Source: Thermohalobaculum sp965263335 (lineage in GTDB: Bacteria; Pseudomonadota; Alphaproteobacteria; Rhodobacterales; Rhodobacteraceae). From it: DNA of 64,000 nt. The notes below the pieces were generated by a model. The model saw only the letters and a list, made by a program, of their open reading frames with translations, was not told the DNA's origin and did no database searches. Shown here one piece after another: positions 34,743-43,151 of this stretch (its first letter is position 1; each line of letters opens with the position of its first letter). A program made the translations under genes and the position numbers. The stretch covers positions 62,001 through 126,000 of the forward strand of contig CBDHHE010000001.1 in the NCBI GenBank assembly GCA_965263335.1, given 5' to 3'.

Positions 34743-35348
34743 CTACTGGCCGAGACGGGCCTCCTCGACCGGATAGCCGAGGCCGCCCTGATGCCCGAAG
34801 TTGCCCTGGTGGCATTCGCTGCAGGCAGCCACGACGTTCACCGCCTGCGGCCTGCCCTTGGCGTCTACCATCATATAGTACCAGTCATCGGTTTCGGGAG
34901 AGGTGCCGGCGGCAACTTTCTCCATGAGGAACAGCGGGCCCGTCGTCGCCTTGCCTTCGTCGTTCACCGAGAACGATTCCTTGGCGATGAGCGTACCAGC
35001 CGGGATGGCGGGATCTTCGGCGTACTTGATGTACTCGGCCGCGCCGGTCTCGTTCACCCAGGTGATCAGGAAACGCTCGCCGTGAAACCCGGGCGCCGCC
35101 GGGAACTTGCTGGCCAGAGTCCAGCTCCGGTAATTCGCAACATAGTCGGCCGGAATCCAGCGCTTGTTGCCCTTGGCATAGCCGGCCGCCATGTCCTCGG
35201 AGAGGCACTCGTAGACAGCCTGCGCCTCGTCTCCAGTGAGATCGGAGCCGGACTTGCCAGCTTCGCACGCCGCATGTGCTGACCCCGGAAGCGCAAGCGC
35301 AAGCGCAGCGCCGGCCAGCAGAAACGAAAGGGAGGATTTAATGGTCAT
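34743..35348 (-). CDS. Cytochrome P460-like periplasmic haem protein
   Basis: A 201-residue exported protein (signal MTIKSSLSFLLAGAALALALPGSAHA). Near the C-terminus it has a single haem c motif, Cys176-Ser-Glu-Cys179-His180, placed as in cytochromes P460; the central domain (ANYRSWTLASKFPA, ITWVNETGAAEY) also matches that beta-rich fold. Characterised P460 proteins oxidise hydroxylamine or bind nitric oxide and depend on a lysine-haem crosslink; K81, K108 and K144 are candidates but the crosslink cannot be judged from sequence. Two small c-type cytochromes lie about 1.1 kb away on the other strand. Confidence 0.8.
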   Translation of the reverse strand: MTIKSSLSFLLAGAALALALPGSAHAACEAGKSGSDLTGDEAQAVYECLSEDMAAGYAKGNKRWIPADYVANYRSWTLASKFPAAPGFHGERFLITWVNETGAAEYIKYAEDPAIPAGTLIAKESFSVNDEGKATTGPLFLMEKVAAGTSPETDDWYYMMVDAKGRPQAVNVVAACSECHQGNFGHQGGLGYPVEEARLGQ

Positions 35349-35571
35349 ATTCTCTCTCACTGTTTTGAGGCCCCCGCGATCCGGATCAGCCCCTCCGATT
35401 TGTTGAGCAGCCTCACTCTCCGGACCCCGAGAGCCAAGTCAATTCCACTCACCGGAAGGTGATCGATCATGTCATCGCCAGGGAACCGCACGGCGGAAGA
35501 AGTCTGATCGAGATCAAGGAACGCCGACGCCGATTGAGGAAAATGACCCTTGAGAAGGGAGGCTGTCGAGC

Positions 35572-35982
35572 ATGTATGAAAACATCCTGATACCGATCCA
35601 CATGGACCGCGCCGGGCCTGGCAACAAGGCGCTCGACGTCGCGAGATCACTTGCCACGAACGATGCGCGGCTCACGCTGCTGAACGTCATCGAGAAAGTT
35701 CCCGCCTTCGCGACCGCGCACCTGCCAGAAGGCGAGGTGCTGGAAGAAATCACAACAGCTCAAGCGGCTCTGAAGAGGATGGCCGCGGCGTCCGAGTTCG
35801 AGTGTGACGTCAAGGTGCTCTACGGAGAGCCACACAACACCACGCTCAATCTGGCTGAGGCGATCGGCGCTGACTGCATCATCATCGAGTCGCACCACCC
35901 CGAGTTGGCGGACTACTTCTTCGGCTCGACAGCAGCACGTGTGGTGCGTCACGCACGCGCCTCTGTGCACGTGATCCGCTGA
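35572..35982 (+). CDS. Universal stress protein, single UspA domain
   Basis: A 136-residue UspA-fold protein: NILIPIHMDRAG at strand 1, ALDVARSLA in helix 1, and a C-terminal STAARVVRHARASVHVIR stretch. The ATP-binding G-2x-G-9x-G-(S/T) motif is replaced by FFGSTAARVV, so it may not bind ATP. GGGAGG precedes the ATG. It begins a plus-strand series with a DksA-like factor, two cytochromes c and a second Usp, suggestive of an energy- or oxygen-limitation response. Confidence 0.9.
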   Translation: MYENILIPIHMDRAGPGNKALDVARSLATNDARLTLLNVIEKVPAFATAHLPEGEVLEEITTAQAALKRMAAASEFECDVKVLYGEPHNTTLNLAEAIGADCIIIESHHPELADYFFGSTAARVVRHARASVHVIR

Positions 35983-36090
35983 GTGTCTGTACCCCCGAAC
36001 GACCAAACGCCACCTTCGCTGGTGAGACGCCATCCTACGTCCGGCGCGGCAGCAAAGGGGACACCGGATGAAAAAATCTCTGGAGGAAAC

Positions 36091-36405
36091 ATGTCTAAGA
36101 CAGATGGTTACAGGACGGCCCTGAAACGGCGCCTTGCGGAGCTCGGGCAGCGGCTCAACGGTATCGAACATCAACTCGACGAGCCCGCACCGGCTGATTT
36201 TGAAGAGCGCGCCGTGGAGCGCGAAGGCGACGAAGTTCTCGAAGATCTGGGCACGGCGGGACTGGCCGAGATGAGGATGATCAGCGCGGCGCTCGAACGC
36301 ATCGAAGATGGAACGTTCGGCATCTGCGTCGCATGCGGCAACCCGATCTCCGAGGCGCGCCTCAGCGCTGTACCGCACGCCGCACGTTGCCGGGCATGCG
36401 CCTGA
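36091..36405 (+). CDS. TraR/DksA-type C4 zinc-finger protein
   Basis: A 104-residue protein: an N-terminal helical hairpin (residues 5-70, rich in Glu/Arg), then a four-cysteine zinc finger with C79-x2-C82 and C100-x2-C103 around GNPISEARLSAVPHA. This is the small TraR/DksA architecture; such proteins enter the RNA polymerase secondary channel or have unknown roles. The coiled-coil tip acidic pair of DksA is not obvious. GGAGGAA sits immediately upstream of ATG 36091; an open frame continues 36 codons upstream without a ribosome site. Confidence 0.87.
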   Translation: MSKTDGYRTALKRRLAELGQRLNGIEHQLDEPAPADFEERAVEREGDEVLEDLGTAGLAEMRMISAALERIEDGTFGICVACGNPISEARLSAVPHAARCRACA

Positions 36406-36441
36406 TGCGGCTCGACTGATCAACCACGAGAGGAGTCTCCG

Positions 36442-36891
36442 ATGCGAACGGTCCACATACTTATCGCGATCGCTGCGACCTGCTCGCTCGCGACCGCCGA
36501 GCCCGTCAGCGGAAGCAGCATGAGCATCCCCATCCCGGATGCAGATCGCGGACGCACCTTGTTCGTCAACAAGGGCTGTGTCGTCTGCCATGCGATCAAC
36601 GGTGTCGGAGGCCAGGTCGGTCCGGCGCTTGATGCGTCAGAGCCGGCAGGTGTCTTCGATCCGGTAGATTTCGCCGCCAGAATGTGGCGTGGCGCTGTCG
36701 CGATGATCGAGCTGCAATCCTTCGAGTTCGGCTATCAGGTCGAGCTCACGGGCCAGGAGATCGCCGATCTCGCAGCGTTCTCTGAAAACCACGCGCTCCA
36801 GCAGGATTTTTCCGACGCAGATATCCCGGATGTCATCCGTGGATGGCGGATCGACGATCCCGACACCCTGACCCCCATCGGAACGGAGTGA
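36442..36891 (+). CDS. Small periplasmic c-type cytochrome (149 residues)
   Basis: The N-terminal 20 residues are a signal peptide (cleavage near ATAE). One haem motif, C46-V-V-C49-H50, follows a GRTLFVNKG segment typical of class I cytochromes. The likely distal ligand is one of the methionines in the RMWRGAVAMIE region; helix VELTGQEIADLAAFSE closes the fold. It is only 4 bases upstream of a second cytochrome c gene. Both may accept or donate electrons for a periplasmic oxidoreductase. Confidence 0.87.
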   Translation: MRTVHILIAIAATCSLATAEPVSGSSMSIPIPDADRGRTLFVNKGCVVCHAINGVGGQVGPALDASEPAGVFDPVDFAARMWRGAVAMIELQSFEFGYQVELTGQEIADLAAFSENHALQQDFSDADIPDVIRGWRIDDPDTLTPIGTE

Positions 36892-36895
36892 GCCA

Positions 36896-37204
36896 ATGAC
36901 CCCACGTATTCTGCCCGTACTCGCGATCTCGGCCATAACCTTCGCGGCTCCGGCATGGGCCGCCGATGCGGACCGAGGCGCCGTGTTGACCAGCAAATGG
37001 TGCAGTGGCTGCCATGTGGTGTCGGCCGATCAAACCGGCGGAGATGTCGGCCCCCCGCTCTACGCCAACCCTTCAGTCATGGAGAAGTCGCCTGAGAGTC
37101 TCCGAAGGGCGATGCTCGACCCGCACCCACGCATGCCTGATGTCGGTCTCTCGGAGAAGGATGTCTCCGACATCATCGCCCATCTGCGCGGGACCACTGA
37201 GTAG
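36896..37204 (+). CDS. Small periplasmic c-type cytochrome (102 residues)
   Basis: A signal peptide (MTPRILPVLAISAITFAAPAWA) precedes a compact class I cytochrome with haem motif C36-S-G-C39-H40 and a likely methionine ligand in HPRMPDVGLSEKDVSDIIAHL. It lies 4 bases after the previous cytochrome gene with a GGAG ribosome site inside that gene's last codons. Size and spacing suggest a partner pair. Confidence 0.88.
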   Translation: MTPRILPVLAISAITFAAPAWAADADRGAVLTSKWCSGCHVVSADQTGGDVGPPLYANPSVMEKSPESLRRAMLDPHPRMPDVGLSEKDVSDIIAHLRGTTE

Positions 37205-37306
37205 CCGCCGCAGCCAAACGCAGTTGGGTGCGAATTGATCCTGCGCAATGCGCCCGGCCCACCAACGCAGAAGAGTGGACCTGACAAAGTCTGAAGGGAG
37301 AACGAC

Positions 37307-38152
37307 ATGCCGATGAAATCCGTACTGGTTCTGATTGATGACCACGAAGGGTCGGATGCGCGCCTGGACTGCGCGAGGGCCTTTGCCGAGCGACATGATG
37401 CGCATTTGTCCGCGCTTTCCGTGGGTCTGACGCCCACCTATGCCTACGGCATGGGCGCCGAGGCCAACGCAGAAGTGTTCGTCCGCCAGGCGGAGCAAGC
37501 ACGCGAGCGCGCCCAGAAGGTGGCGGATGCTGCGCGTACCTGCAAGGCCCCGACCGAGCCTCTGGGAGACGTGCGTGTCATCGCCAAAACCGCGGCGGTG
37601 CTCGGAGATGCAGTCGGACGTCAAGCGCGCTATGCGGATGTCGTGCTTGCCGGTCAGCCCGAGCCCGACAAGCCCGGCGAGTACATTCACACCTGTTGCA
37701 TTGAAGGTGCGTTGTTCGAAAGCGGGCATCCGGTGATCGTGATCCCGCCGAACAAGACCTGGGATCCGATTGGCAGGCGCATCATGATTGCCTGGGACAC
37801 CAGCCGGGAGGCTGCGCGCGCGGTTGCCGACGCAAGCTCCCTTCTGCCGAGCGCCGAAGCGGTGAGCGTCGCGATCGTTGACCCGGAGATCGGCGGCAAT
37901 GCCCATGGAGAAGAACCGGGTGCGGATATCGGCGCGCACCTTGCCCGGCACGGTGCGAACGTCTCTGTTGACCGGCTGCCACGTGAGGGACTGCGGGTAT
38001 CGGAGGCGCTGAACAGACATGCGACGGATTTCGGCGCCGACCTGATCGTCATGGGTGCCTATGGTCACTCGCGGCTGCGAGAAACCCTGTTCGGCGGTGT
38101 CACCCGCGAGATGCTGACCGATGCGAAGGTGCCGGTGCTGCTGAGTCACTGA
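37307..38152 (+). CDS. Tandem-domain universal stress protein
   Basis: A 281-residue protein with two UspA domains. The first (residues about 1-145) begins KSVLVLIDDHEG and lacks a clear nucleotide motif. The second (about 155-281) begins RRIMIAWDTSREAARAVADA and ends GAYGHSRLRETLFGGVTREML, which keeps the canonical G-x2-G-x9-G nucleotide-binding pattern in a near form. AGGGAG is upstream of the ATG. Its position next to the cytochrome genes suggests a stress or redox regulon. Confidence 0.9.
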   Translation: MPMKSVLVLIDDHEGSDARLDCARAFAERHDAHLSALSVGLTPTYAYGMGAEANAEVFVRQAEQARERAQKVADAARTCKAPTEPLGDVRVIAKTAAVLGDAVGRQARYADVVLAGQPEPDKPGEYIHTCCIEGALFESGHPVIVIPPNKTWDPIGRRIMIAWDTSREAARAVADASSLLPSAEAVSVAIVDPEIGGNAHGEEPGADIGAHLARHGANVSVDRLPREGLRVSEALNRHATDFGADLIVMGAYGHSRLRETLFGGVTREMLTDAKVPVLLSH

Positions 38153-38235
38153 GAGGCAGGCGTCAGCGGGATTTCTCTGAACCGGGCGCGCCGAATCGAT
38201 GATAGCGTGGGTCCCCGATCACAACGGGGGCTCAG

Positions 38236-39288
38236 ATGACGATAAACGGACCTGCGATCTTCCTCGCCCAGTTCGCGGACGACAAAGCGCCGTTCAACAG
38301 CCTTGACGCAATCACACGCTGGGCCGCGAGTCTGGGCTATCGCGGCGTCCAGATCCCCAGCTGGGACAACCGCCTGTTCGATCTGGCCCGCGCGGCCGAA
38401 AGCCGGGACTATTGCGACGAGGTCAAGGGCATCTGCGCCGGCGCGGGCGTTGAGATCACCGATCTTTCGACCCACTTGCAGGGTCAGCTCGTGGCAGTCC
38501 ATCCGGCCTATGATGTGGCTTTCGACGGCTTCGCGGCATCCGAGGTGCGGGGGGATCCCGCGGCCAGGCAAGCATGGGCAGTGGACCAGTTGAAGCTTGC
38601 CGCGCGCGCCTCCGCCAATCTTGGTCTCACCACGCATGTCAGCTTTCCCGGCGCGCTGGCCTGGCCGTACGTGTATCCGTGGCCGCAACGTCCTGAAGGG
38701 CTGATTGATACCGCATTCGACGAACTCGCCCGACGATGGCGCCCGATCCTGGATGCGTTTGATGACGCCGGCGTGGATGTGGGCTTCGAGATCCATCCCG
38801 GCGAGGACATCTTCGATGGGGCCAGCTTTGAGATGTTTCTCGACCGATTGGACGGGCACCCGAGGTGCAAGATCAACTACGATCCGAGCCACTTCGTGCT
38901 CATGTGCCTGGATTATCTGGATTTTATCGACATCTACCACGAGCGCATCTGCGCCTTCCATGTGAAAGATGCAGAATTCAATCCCTCGGGTCGGCAGGGC
39001 GTCTATTCGGGCTATCAGCCCTGGGCCAAACGGGCCGGACGCTTCCGGTCGCTGGGCGATGGACAGGTGGACTTCAGCGGCGTCTTCTCGCGGCTGGCAA
39101 CTCATGGCTACGCCGGCTGGGCGGTGCTCGAGTGGGAATGCTGCCTGAAACACCCCGAAGACGGTGCGGCCGAGGGTGCGCCCTTTATCCGCGATCACAT
39201 CATCCGTCTCACCGAGAAAGCCTTCGACGATTTTGCCGGAGCGGGCACCGACGAGCTGGCCAACCGTCGCATGCTTGGCATCGGTTGA
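38236..39288 (+). CDS. Sugar phosphate isomerase/epimerase (xylose isomerase-like TIM barrel)
   Basis: A 350-residue TIM-barrel protein of the IolE/AP-endonuclease-2 superfamily. Metal-site residues appear in FEIHPGEDIFDG (Glu/His), NYDPSHFV (Asp/His), AFHVKDAEF (His/Asp) and VLEWECC (Glu). It starts an operon with a pyridoxal-kinase-like gene (1-base overlap) and a Gfo/Idh/MocA dehydrogenase (4-base overlap), the usual pairing for inositol- or polyol-type catabolism. The exact sugar is unknown. Confidence 0.9.
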   Translation: MTINGPAIFLAQFADDKAPFNSLDAITRWAASLGYRGVQIPSWDNRLFDLARAAESRDYCDEVKGICAGAGVEITDLSTHLQGQLVAVHPAYDVAFDGFAASEVRGDPAARQAWAVDQLKLAARASANLGLTTHVSFPGALAWPYVYPWPQRPEGLIDTAFDELARRWRPILDAFDDAGVDVGFEIHPGEDIFDGASFEMFLDRLDGHPRCKINYDPSHFVLMCLDYLDFIDIYHERICAFHVKDAEFNPSGRQGVYSGYQPWAKRAGRFRSLGDGQVDFSGVFSRLATHGYAGWAVLEWECCLKHPEDGAAEGAPFIRDHIIRLTEKAFDDFAGAGTDELANRRMLGIG

Positions 39289-40163
39289 TGACCGGCGGGC
39301 GCCCGATCTGCCTGTCGATCCAGTCTGCTGTCGTGGCGGGGACCGTCGGACAAGGCGCCGCGGTTCCTGCACTCGGGCTTTGGAACCGGGTCGAGGTCTG
39401 GTCGCTGCCAACGGTCTTGCTCAGCAATCATGCCGCCGTGACGGGATTTGCGGGACGCCGCCTTCCCGGCACGGAGATCGCGGCGCTCGGGCGCGGCCTT
39501 CTCGAGACGGGTGCCCTCCGGCGTGCGGATGCACTGCTCACCGGCTATCTTGGCACCGAGGAGGCGGCGTTCGCCGTGGCCGACATCGTCGCTGAATGGC
39601 GGGCGCTCAGGCCGGACGGCATCTATCTGTGCGATCCGGTCCTCGGGGACACCGAGAAGGGATTGTATCTGCCCGAGGCCGTCGGCGCAGTGCTTCGGGA
39701 TCATCTCCTTCCGCTCGCTGATGTCGCGACACCGAATGTGTTCGAGCTTGGATGGCTGACGGGAACCACGCCCGAGACCCCGGAAGACGTGGCGGAGGTC
39801 GCAGCGCGGCTTCGACGATCCGGACCAGAAACGGTGTTCGCGACGTCGGCGATCGTGCTCGACCGGATCGGGATCGTTGCGGTGGATGCGGACGACGCGA
39901 CTTTTGCGCATGCACCGAAGCTTGATGTTCATCTGAATGGCACGGGAGACTTCGTCGCCGCTTTTCTTTTGGGGCGGCTCTTGTCGGACACACCGCCCGC
40001 AGAGGCGGCGCGCGAGGCGGTTGCTGTGGCATCGGCGCTTGCACAGGCCGCCACAAACTTGGGCCGCGATGATCTGCCCGTGAGCGAGATCGACACTGAG
40101 CCGGGTCCTGCAATCCTCGAACCCTTGTGCCGCGGCAGGCTCACCACCGGAGCAGCAAAATGA
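39288..40163 (+). CDS. Pyridoxal kinase-like ribokinase-family protein (PdxY type)
   Basis: A 291-residue kinase with the PdxY/PdxK pattern: CLSIQSAVVAGTVGQGAAVPAL at the N-terminus, WSLPTVLLSNHAAV (substrate loop), DPVLGDTEKGLYLPE, TPNVFELGWLTG, and the HLNGTGDFVAAFLL segment with the GTGD anion hole and catalytic Asp. It would phosphorylate pyridoxal or pyridoxine. Its ATG overlaps the stop of the isomerase and its stop overlaps the next ATG, so it is firmly embedded in a sugar catabolic unit, which is unusual for vitamin B6 salvage. Confidence 0.88.
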   Translation: MTGGRPICLSIQSAVVAGTVGQGAAVPALGLWNRVEVWSLPTVLLSNHAAVTGFAGRRLPGTEIAALGRGLLETGALRRADALLTGYLGTEEAAFAVADIVAEWRALRPDGIYLCDPVLGDTEKGLYLPEAVGAVLRDHLLPLADVATPNVFELGWLTGTTPETPEDVAEVAARLRRSGPETVFATSAIVLDRIGIVAVDADDATFAHAPKLDVHLNGTGDFVAAFLLGRLLSDTPPAEAAREAVAVASALAQAATNLGRDDLPVSEIDTEPGPAILEPLCRGRLTTGAAK

Positions 40164-41329
40164 CCGAAGACCGTTTGCCGCGTATTCGTCTCGGGATGGT
40201 TGGTGGCGGCCGCGATGCGTTTATCGGTGCGGTCCACAGGATCGCCGCACGGCTCGACGATCGGTTCGAGCTTGTCGCCGGGGCGTTCTCATCAACGCCC
40301 GAAAAGTCGCAGGCTTCGGGCCACGATCTCGGTCTTGCCGACGACCGGATCTATGATGACTACGCGGCGATGGCAAAGCGAGAGGCGCGCCTCAAGGGCG
40401 GCATCGAGGCAGTGGCAGTTGTCACCCCCAACCATCTTCATGCTGCTGTCGCCCAGGCGTTCCTGCAGCGTGGGATCCACGTGATCTGCGACAAGCCACT
40501 GACTGCGACGGTTTCTCAGGCACGCCGTCTGTCCCGGGCCGCGGACAGGTCTGAGGCCTTGTTCGTTCTCACTCACAACTACTCCGGCTATCCCATGGTT
40601 CGTCAGGCGCGTGAGATGGTCGCCGAGGGACGGCTTGGCACCCTTCGTGTGGTGCAGGTCGAGTATCCGCAAGGCTGGCTGAGCGACGCCCTCGAAGAAA
40701 CGGGTCAGAAGCAGGCCGCCTGGCGCACGGATCCCGACCGGTCCGGCGTCGGCGGCTGCATCGGCGACATCGGTACCCATGCCTTTCATCTGGCAAGCTT
40801 CGTGACGGGCCTGCTGCCCGACGCCATCTCGGCGGAACTGACGACGTTCGTCGAGGGACGGCGTGTCGATGACAACGCGCAGATTATGCTGCGCTATGCA
40901 AACGGTGCTCGGGGCGCAATCTGGTCGAGCCAGGTTGCCGTCGGTTGCGAGAACGCGCTCAGACTGCGGGTCTACGGCACCGATGGCGCGTTGGACTGGG
41001 CGCAGGAGGAACCGAACACATTGCGGTTCACTGCAAAAGGTACCCCCACGCAGCTAATCACCCGCGGCGGTGCTGGTTCTGGAACAGCAGCAGAGCGCGT
41101 AACCCGCCTGCCATTCGGGCACCCCGAAGGCTATCTGGAGGCGTTTGCCACGATCTATTCCGAAGCGGCAGCAGCAATCCGGGCGCATGCAGCGGGTGTG
41201 GAACCTGAGGCCGGCGTGACCTATCCGGGCATCTCAGACGGCCTGACCGGCGTGGCGTTCATCGATGCTTGCGTCCGCTCTAGCCGCCGGGACGGGCGCT
41301 GGACCGACCTTGCCGATCTTTCGCGATGA
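40160..41329 (+). CDS. Gfo/Idh/MocA-family oxidoreductase
   Basis: A 389-residue NAD(P)-dependent sugar dehydrogenase. The Rossmann domain has LGMVGGGRDAFIGAVHR, then VVTPNHLHAAVA and the catalytic-lysine motif HVICDKPLTATV; the C-terminal domain has GGCIGDIGTHAFHLASF with the His/Asp pair and VTYPGISDGL near the end. This matches inositol-2-dehydrogenase-like enzymes in which the EKP motif is DKP. ATG 40160 overlaps the pdxY-like stop by 4 bases. Confidence 0.92.
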   Translation: MTEDRLPRIRLGMVGGGRDAFIGAVHRIAARLDDRFELVAGAFSSTPEKSQASGHDLGLADDRIYDDYAAMAKREARLKGGIEAVAVVTPNHLHAAVAQAFLQRGIHVICDKPLTATVSQARRLSRAADRSEALFVLTHNYSGYPMVRQAREMVAEGRLGTLRVVQVEYPQGWLSDALEETGQKQAAWRTDPDRSGVGGCIGDIGTHAFHLASFVTGLLPDAISAELTTFVEGRRVDDNAQIMLRYANGARGAIWSSQVAVGCENALRLRVYGTDGALDWAQEEPNTLRFTAKGTPTQLITRGGAGSGTAAERVTRLPFGHPEGYLEAFATIYSEAAAAIRAHAAGVEPEAGVTYPGISDGLTGVAFIDACVRSSRRDGRWTDLADLSR

Positions 41330-41739
41330 GACTGAGACCACCTTGCAGGGCGTGGCGCGCATCCGGCTGAGCGTGTCGAACCTAAACCGCCGCTGTTGTC
41401 GGCAAGAAAACGGCCGGTGAATCTGGTCCGTATCCGTGGCGACATCCTGAACCGCACGGGAAGAGATCGGAGCGCCTTTGCACTCAGCCATGGCAACCTG
41501 CGCCGAGTGTAACGGTCGGGACGTCGCAGTCCGGGACTGTCTTCGAATGCGAAAGGCCAAGGCGGGTGGACCAGCGATGTCCAGGATCATCGCGCTCTGG
41601 CCTACACCGGCATTGGCTCAGCGTCGGTTCGGTCAGCAATTGAATGCGCAAACTCCCATGCGGGACCAACCCGGGAGACACTGAAGAAGTCAGGCGGACC
41701 CATCGAGTGCAGCGGTTCCGCCCTGCCCTGAACGATCTA
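41330..41739. other. 410-base gap between convergent genes
   Basis: This stretch lies between the Gfo/Idh stop and the end of the enoyl-CoA hydratase gene. A short plus-strand frame at 41478-41684 with several Cys (MATCAECNGRD) has no ribosome site and no recognisable family. I see no terminator, repeat or RNA gene. It could be a decayed gene. Confidence 0.4.
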
Positions 41740-42588
41740 CTAGTCGTTGATCTCCTGAACCTTCATCACCAGTTCGTTCCAGTTGCGCTGGTTCTCGATG
41801 TCGTGTTCCAGACCCTGCTCGTCGGCGATCGTGAACCGTTTGACAGCGGGCGTTCTGCTCGTCGCCTGGTACAGCCAGTAGGCTTCCGATTTCAGGGCTT
41901 TTTCGATCGGCTGATCGATGGACTCATATACCATCTGTTTGCATGCATTGATGGAGTCGGCCGGGAACTGGGCGATGCGGCGCGCAAGGGTATCGACGTA
42001 CGCTCCGATTTCGTCCGGTTCGAGCGCTTTGTTGATGGTGCCGAAAGCCTCCGCCTCATCGGCGTCAAAGTCGCGAGCGCTCAGAATGATCTCCAGTGCG
42101 CGACCGAGACCGGTCTGGCGGGCCATGCGCGATGCGCCACCACCACAGGGCAGGATGCCCATGCCAACTTCCATCTGCATAAACTTGAACTTGCCCCTGG
42201 CGGCAAACCGCATGTCGAGGGCAAGCGCCAGTTCGTGTCCCCCACCCCGCGCAAAGCCTTCCAGCTTCGCGATCGTGGCTTGCGGAACCTTGCTTATGCG
42301 TTCGCAAACAGCCTGCAAGTCCAGAAGCTGCGCTTCTTCCCGTGAAACAGCTTCCGTGGACATGTCTTTGAGCAACTCGGTGTCGTAGTGGCAAACCCAT
42401 ATCTCCGGGTTGGCCGACTGAAAGATCACGACCTTTGTTTGCCTGTCGCGCTCCAGCCGCATCGCAAGACTGTTCAAGTCCGCGAGCATCTCCTGGCCTT
42501 GCACATTCACCGTTCCGAAGTTGAATGTCACGGTCGCGATCGCATTCTCGACTTCTACATCAAACGTCTGAAAGTTTTCGTATTTCAT
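41740..42588 (-). CDS. Enoyl-CoA hydratase/isomerase family protein
   Basis: A 282-residue crotonase-fold protein. The oxyanion-hole segments are present: first around NPEIWVCHYD, second around LEGFARGGGHELALALD and GILPCGGGASRMAR. The catalytic glutamates of classical hydratase are not evident at the usual places (GILPCGGGAS replaces the hydratase E-x-x), so it may be an isomerase, hydrolase or other crotonase-family enzyme. AGGGACC lies just upstream of ATG 42588; the frame runs further upstream without a start site. It is divergent from the dihydroxyacetone operon. Confidence 0.87.
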   Translation of the reverse strand: MKYENFQTFDVEVENAIATVTFNFGTVNVQGQEMLADLNSLAMRLERDRQTKVVIFQSANPEIWVCHYDTELLKDMSTEAVSREEAQLLDLQAVCERISKVPQATIAKLEGFARGGGHELALALDMRFAARGKFKFMQMEVGMGILPCGGGASRMARQTGLGRALEIILSARDFDADEAEAFGTINKALEPDEIGAYVDTLARRIAQFPADSINACKQMVYESIDQPIEKALKSEAYWLYQATSRTPAVKRFTIADEQGLEHDIENQRNWNELVMKVQEIND

Positions 42589-43151
42589 CGGGCGGTCCCT
42601 AGCTGTGCCCCGACTTTGGAATGGCGAGGCATCTAACAATTGAGGTTGCGTCGTCACTTGAATGTTGGGAGACGCCCCGACATCCGGAGGCGAATGTATT
42701 TCGCCTATTTTCAGAATAAAGTGCATATTTTATTCTTCAGAATTCCGAAATTATATATAATAGATCACTTAGCTCTGATGAGACTGCATCACCTGTAACT
42801 GCAGGTTTTTTGCGCAGCTGATAGCCGTGCAAAGGGTTTTGCACGAACAAAGTCCGGACCTGGTCACCGGAGGATCGCGTTGCATTGGGCGCCATTCTCC
42901 TCTCGGTTTTGTGGCGAGCAAGATGAGCCGGAACGCCTCCCCTACCCGGTCGCGCCGCCCGAAACCGCAGGTGCTGAAAGTCAGCGTTCTGCGCCCCAAA
43001 AAGTTCATGCACCCTTGAGTTGACAAGTTTAGTGTTTCGTGTCCTACTCAACAAAATACTAAACTCCACACAACCGGAGTTCTCCGTCGAACTGGCGGAA
43101 CGGAGGGTCGCGGCGCGGCGGTCCACCGAAGCAAACCTAGGGAGGTTGACA
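42589..43151. promoter_or_regulatory. 563-base divergent control region with several dyad symmetries
   Basis: It separates the enoyl-CoA hydratase from the dihydroxyacetone operon and is more AT-rich than its surroundings. AGAATAAA/TTTATTCT flanks an 8-base loop at 42713-42736. ACCTG/CAGGT at 42791-42806 is followed by a T-run, like a small terminator or leader hairpin on the plus strand. CGTGCAAA/TTTGCACG is at 42826-42845. The dyad at 43026-43065 is listed separately. No gene is evident; transcription regulators probably bind here. Confidence 0.55.
43020..43065 (+). promoter_or_regulatory. Candidate promoter and operator dyad for the dihydroxyacetone operon
   Basis: TTGACA at 43020-43025 could be a -35 box with TACTCA at 43045-43050 (19-base spacing, not ideal). 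Overlapping it is an inverted repeat, AGTTTAGTGTTT (43026-43037) and AAATACTAAACT (43054-43065), matching in all but one position, with a 16-base spacer. The first gene starts at 43152, leaving an 80-100-base leader. The dyad fits a dimeric repressor or activator site. Confidence 0.45.

Noticed and set aside
41478..41684. Short Cys-containing frame in the 41330-41739 gap
   Set aside because: No Shine-Dalgarno, no recognisable family, and low-complexity content; not supported as a gene.
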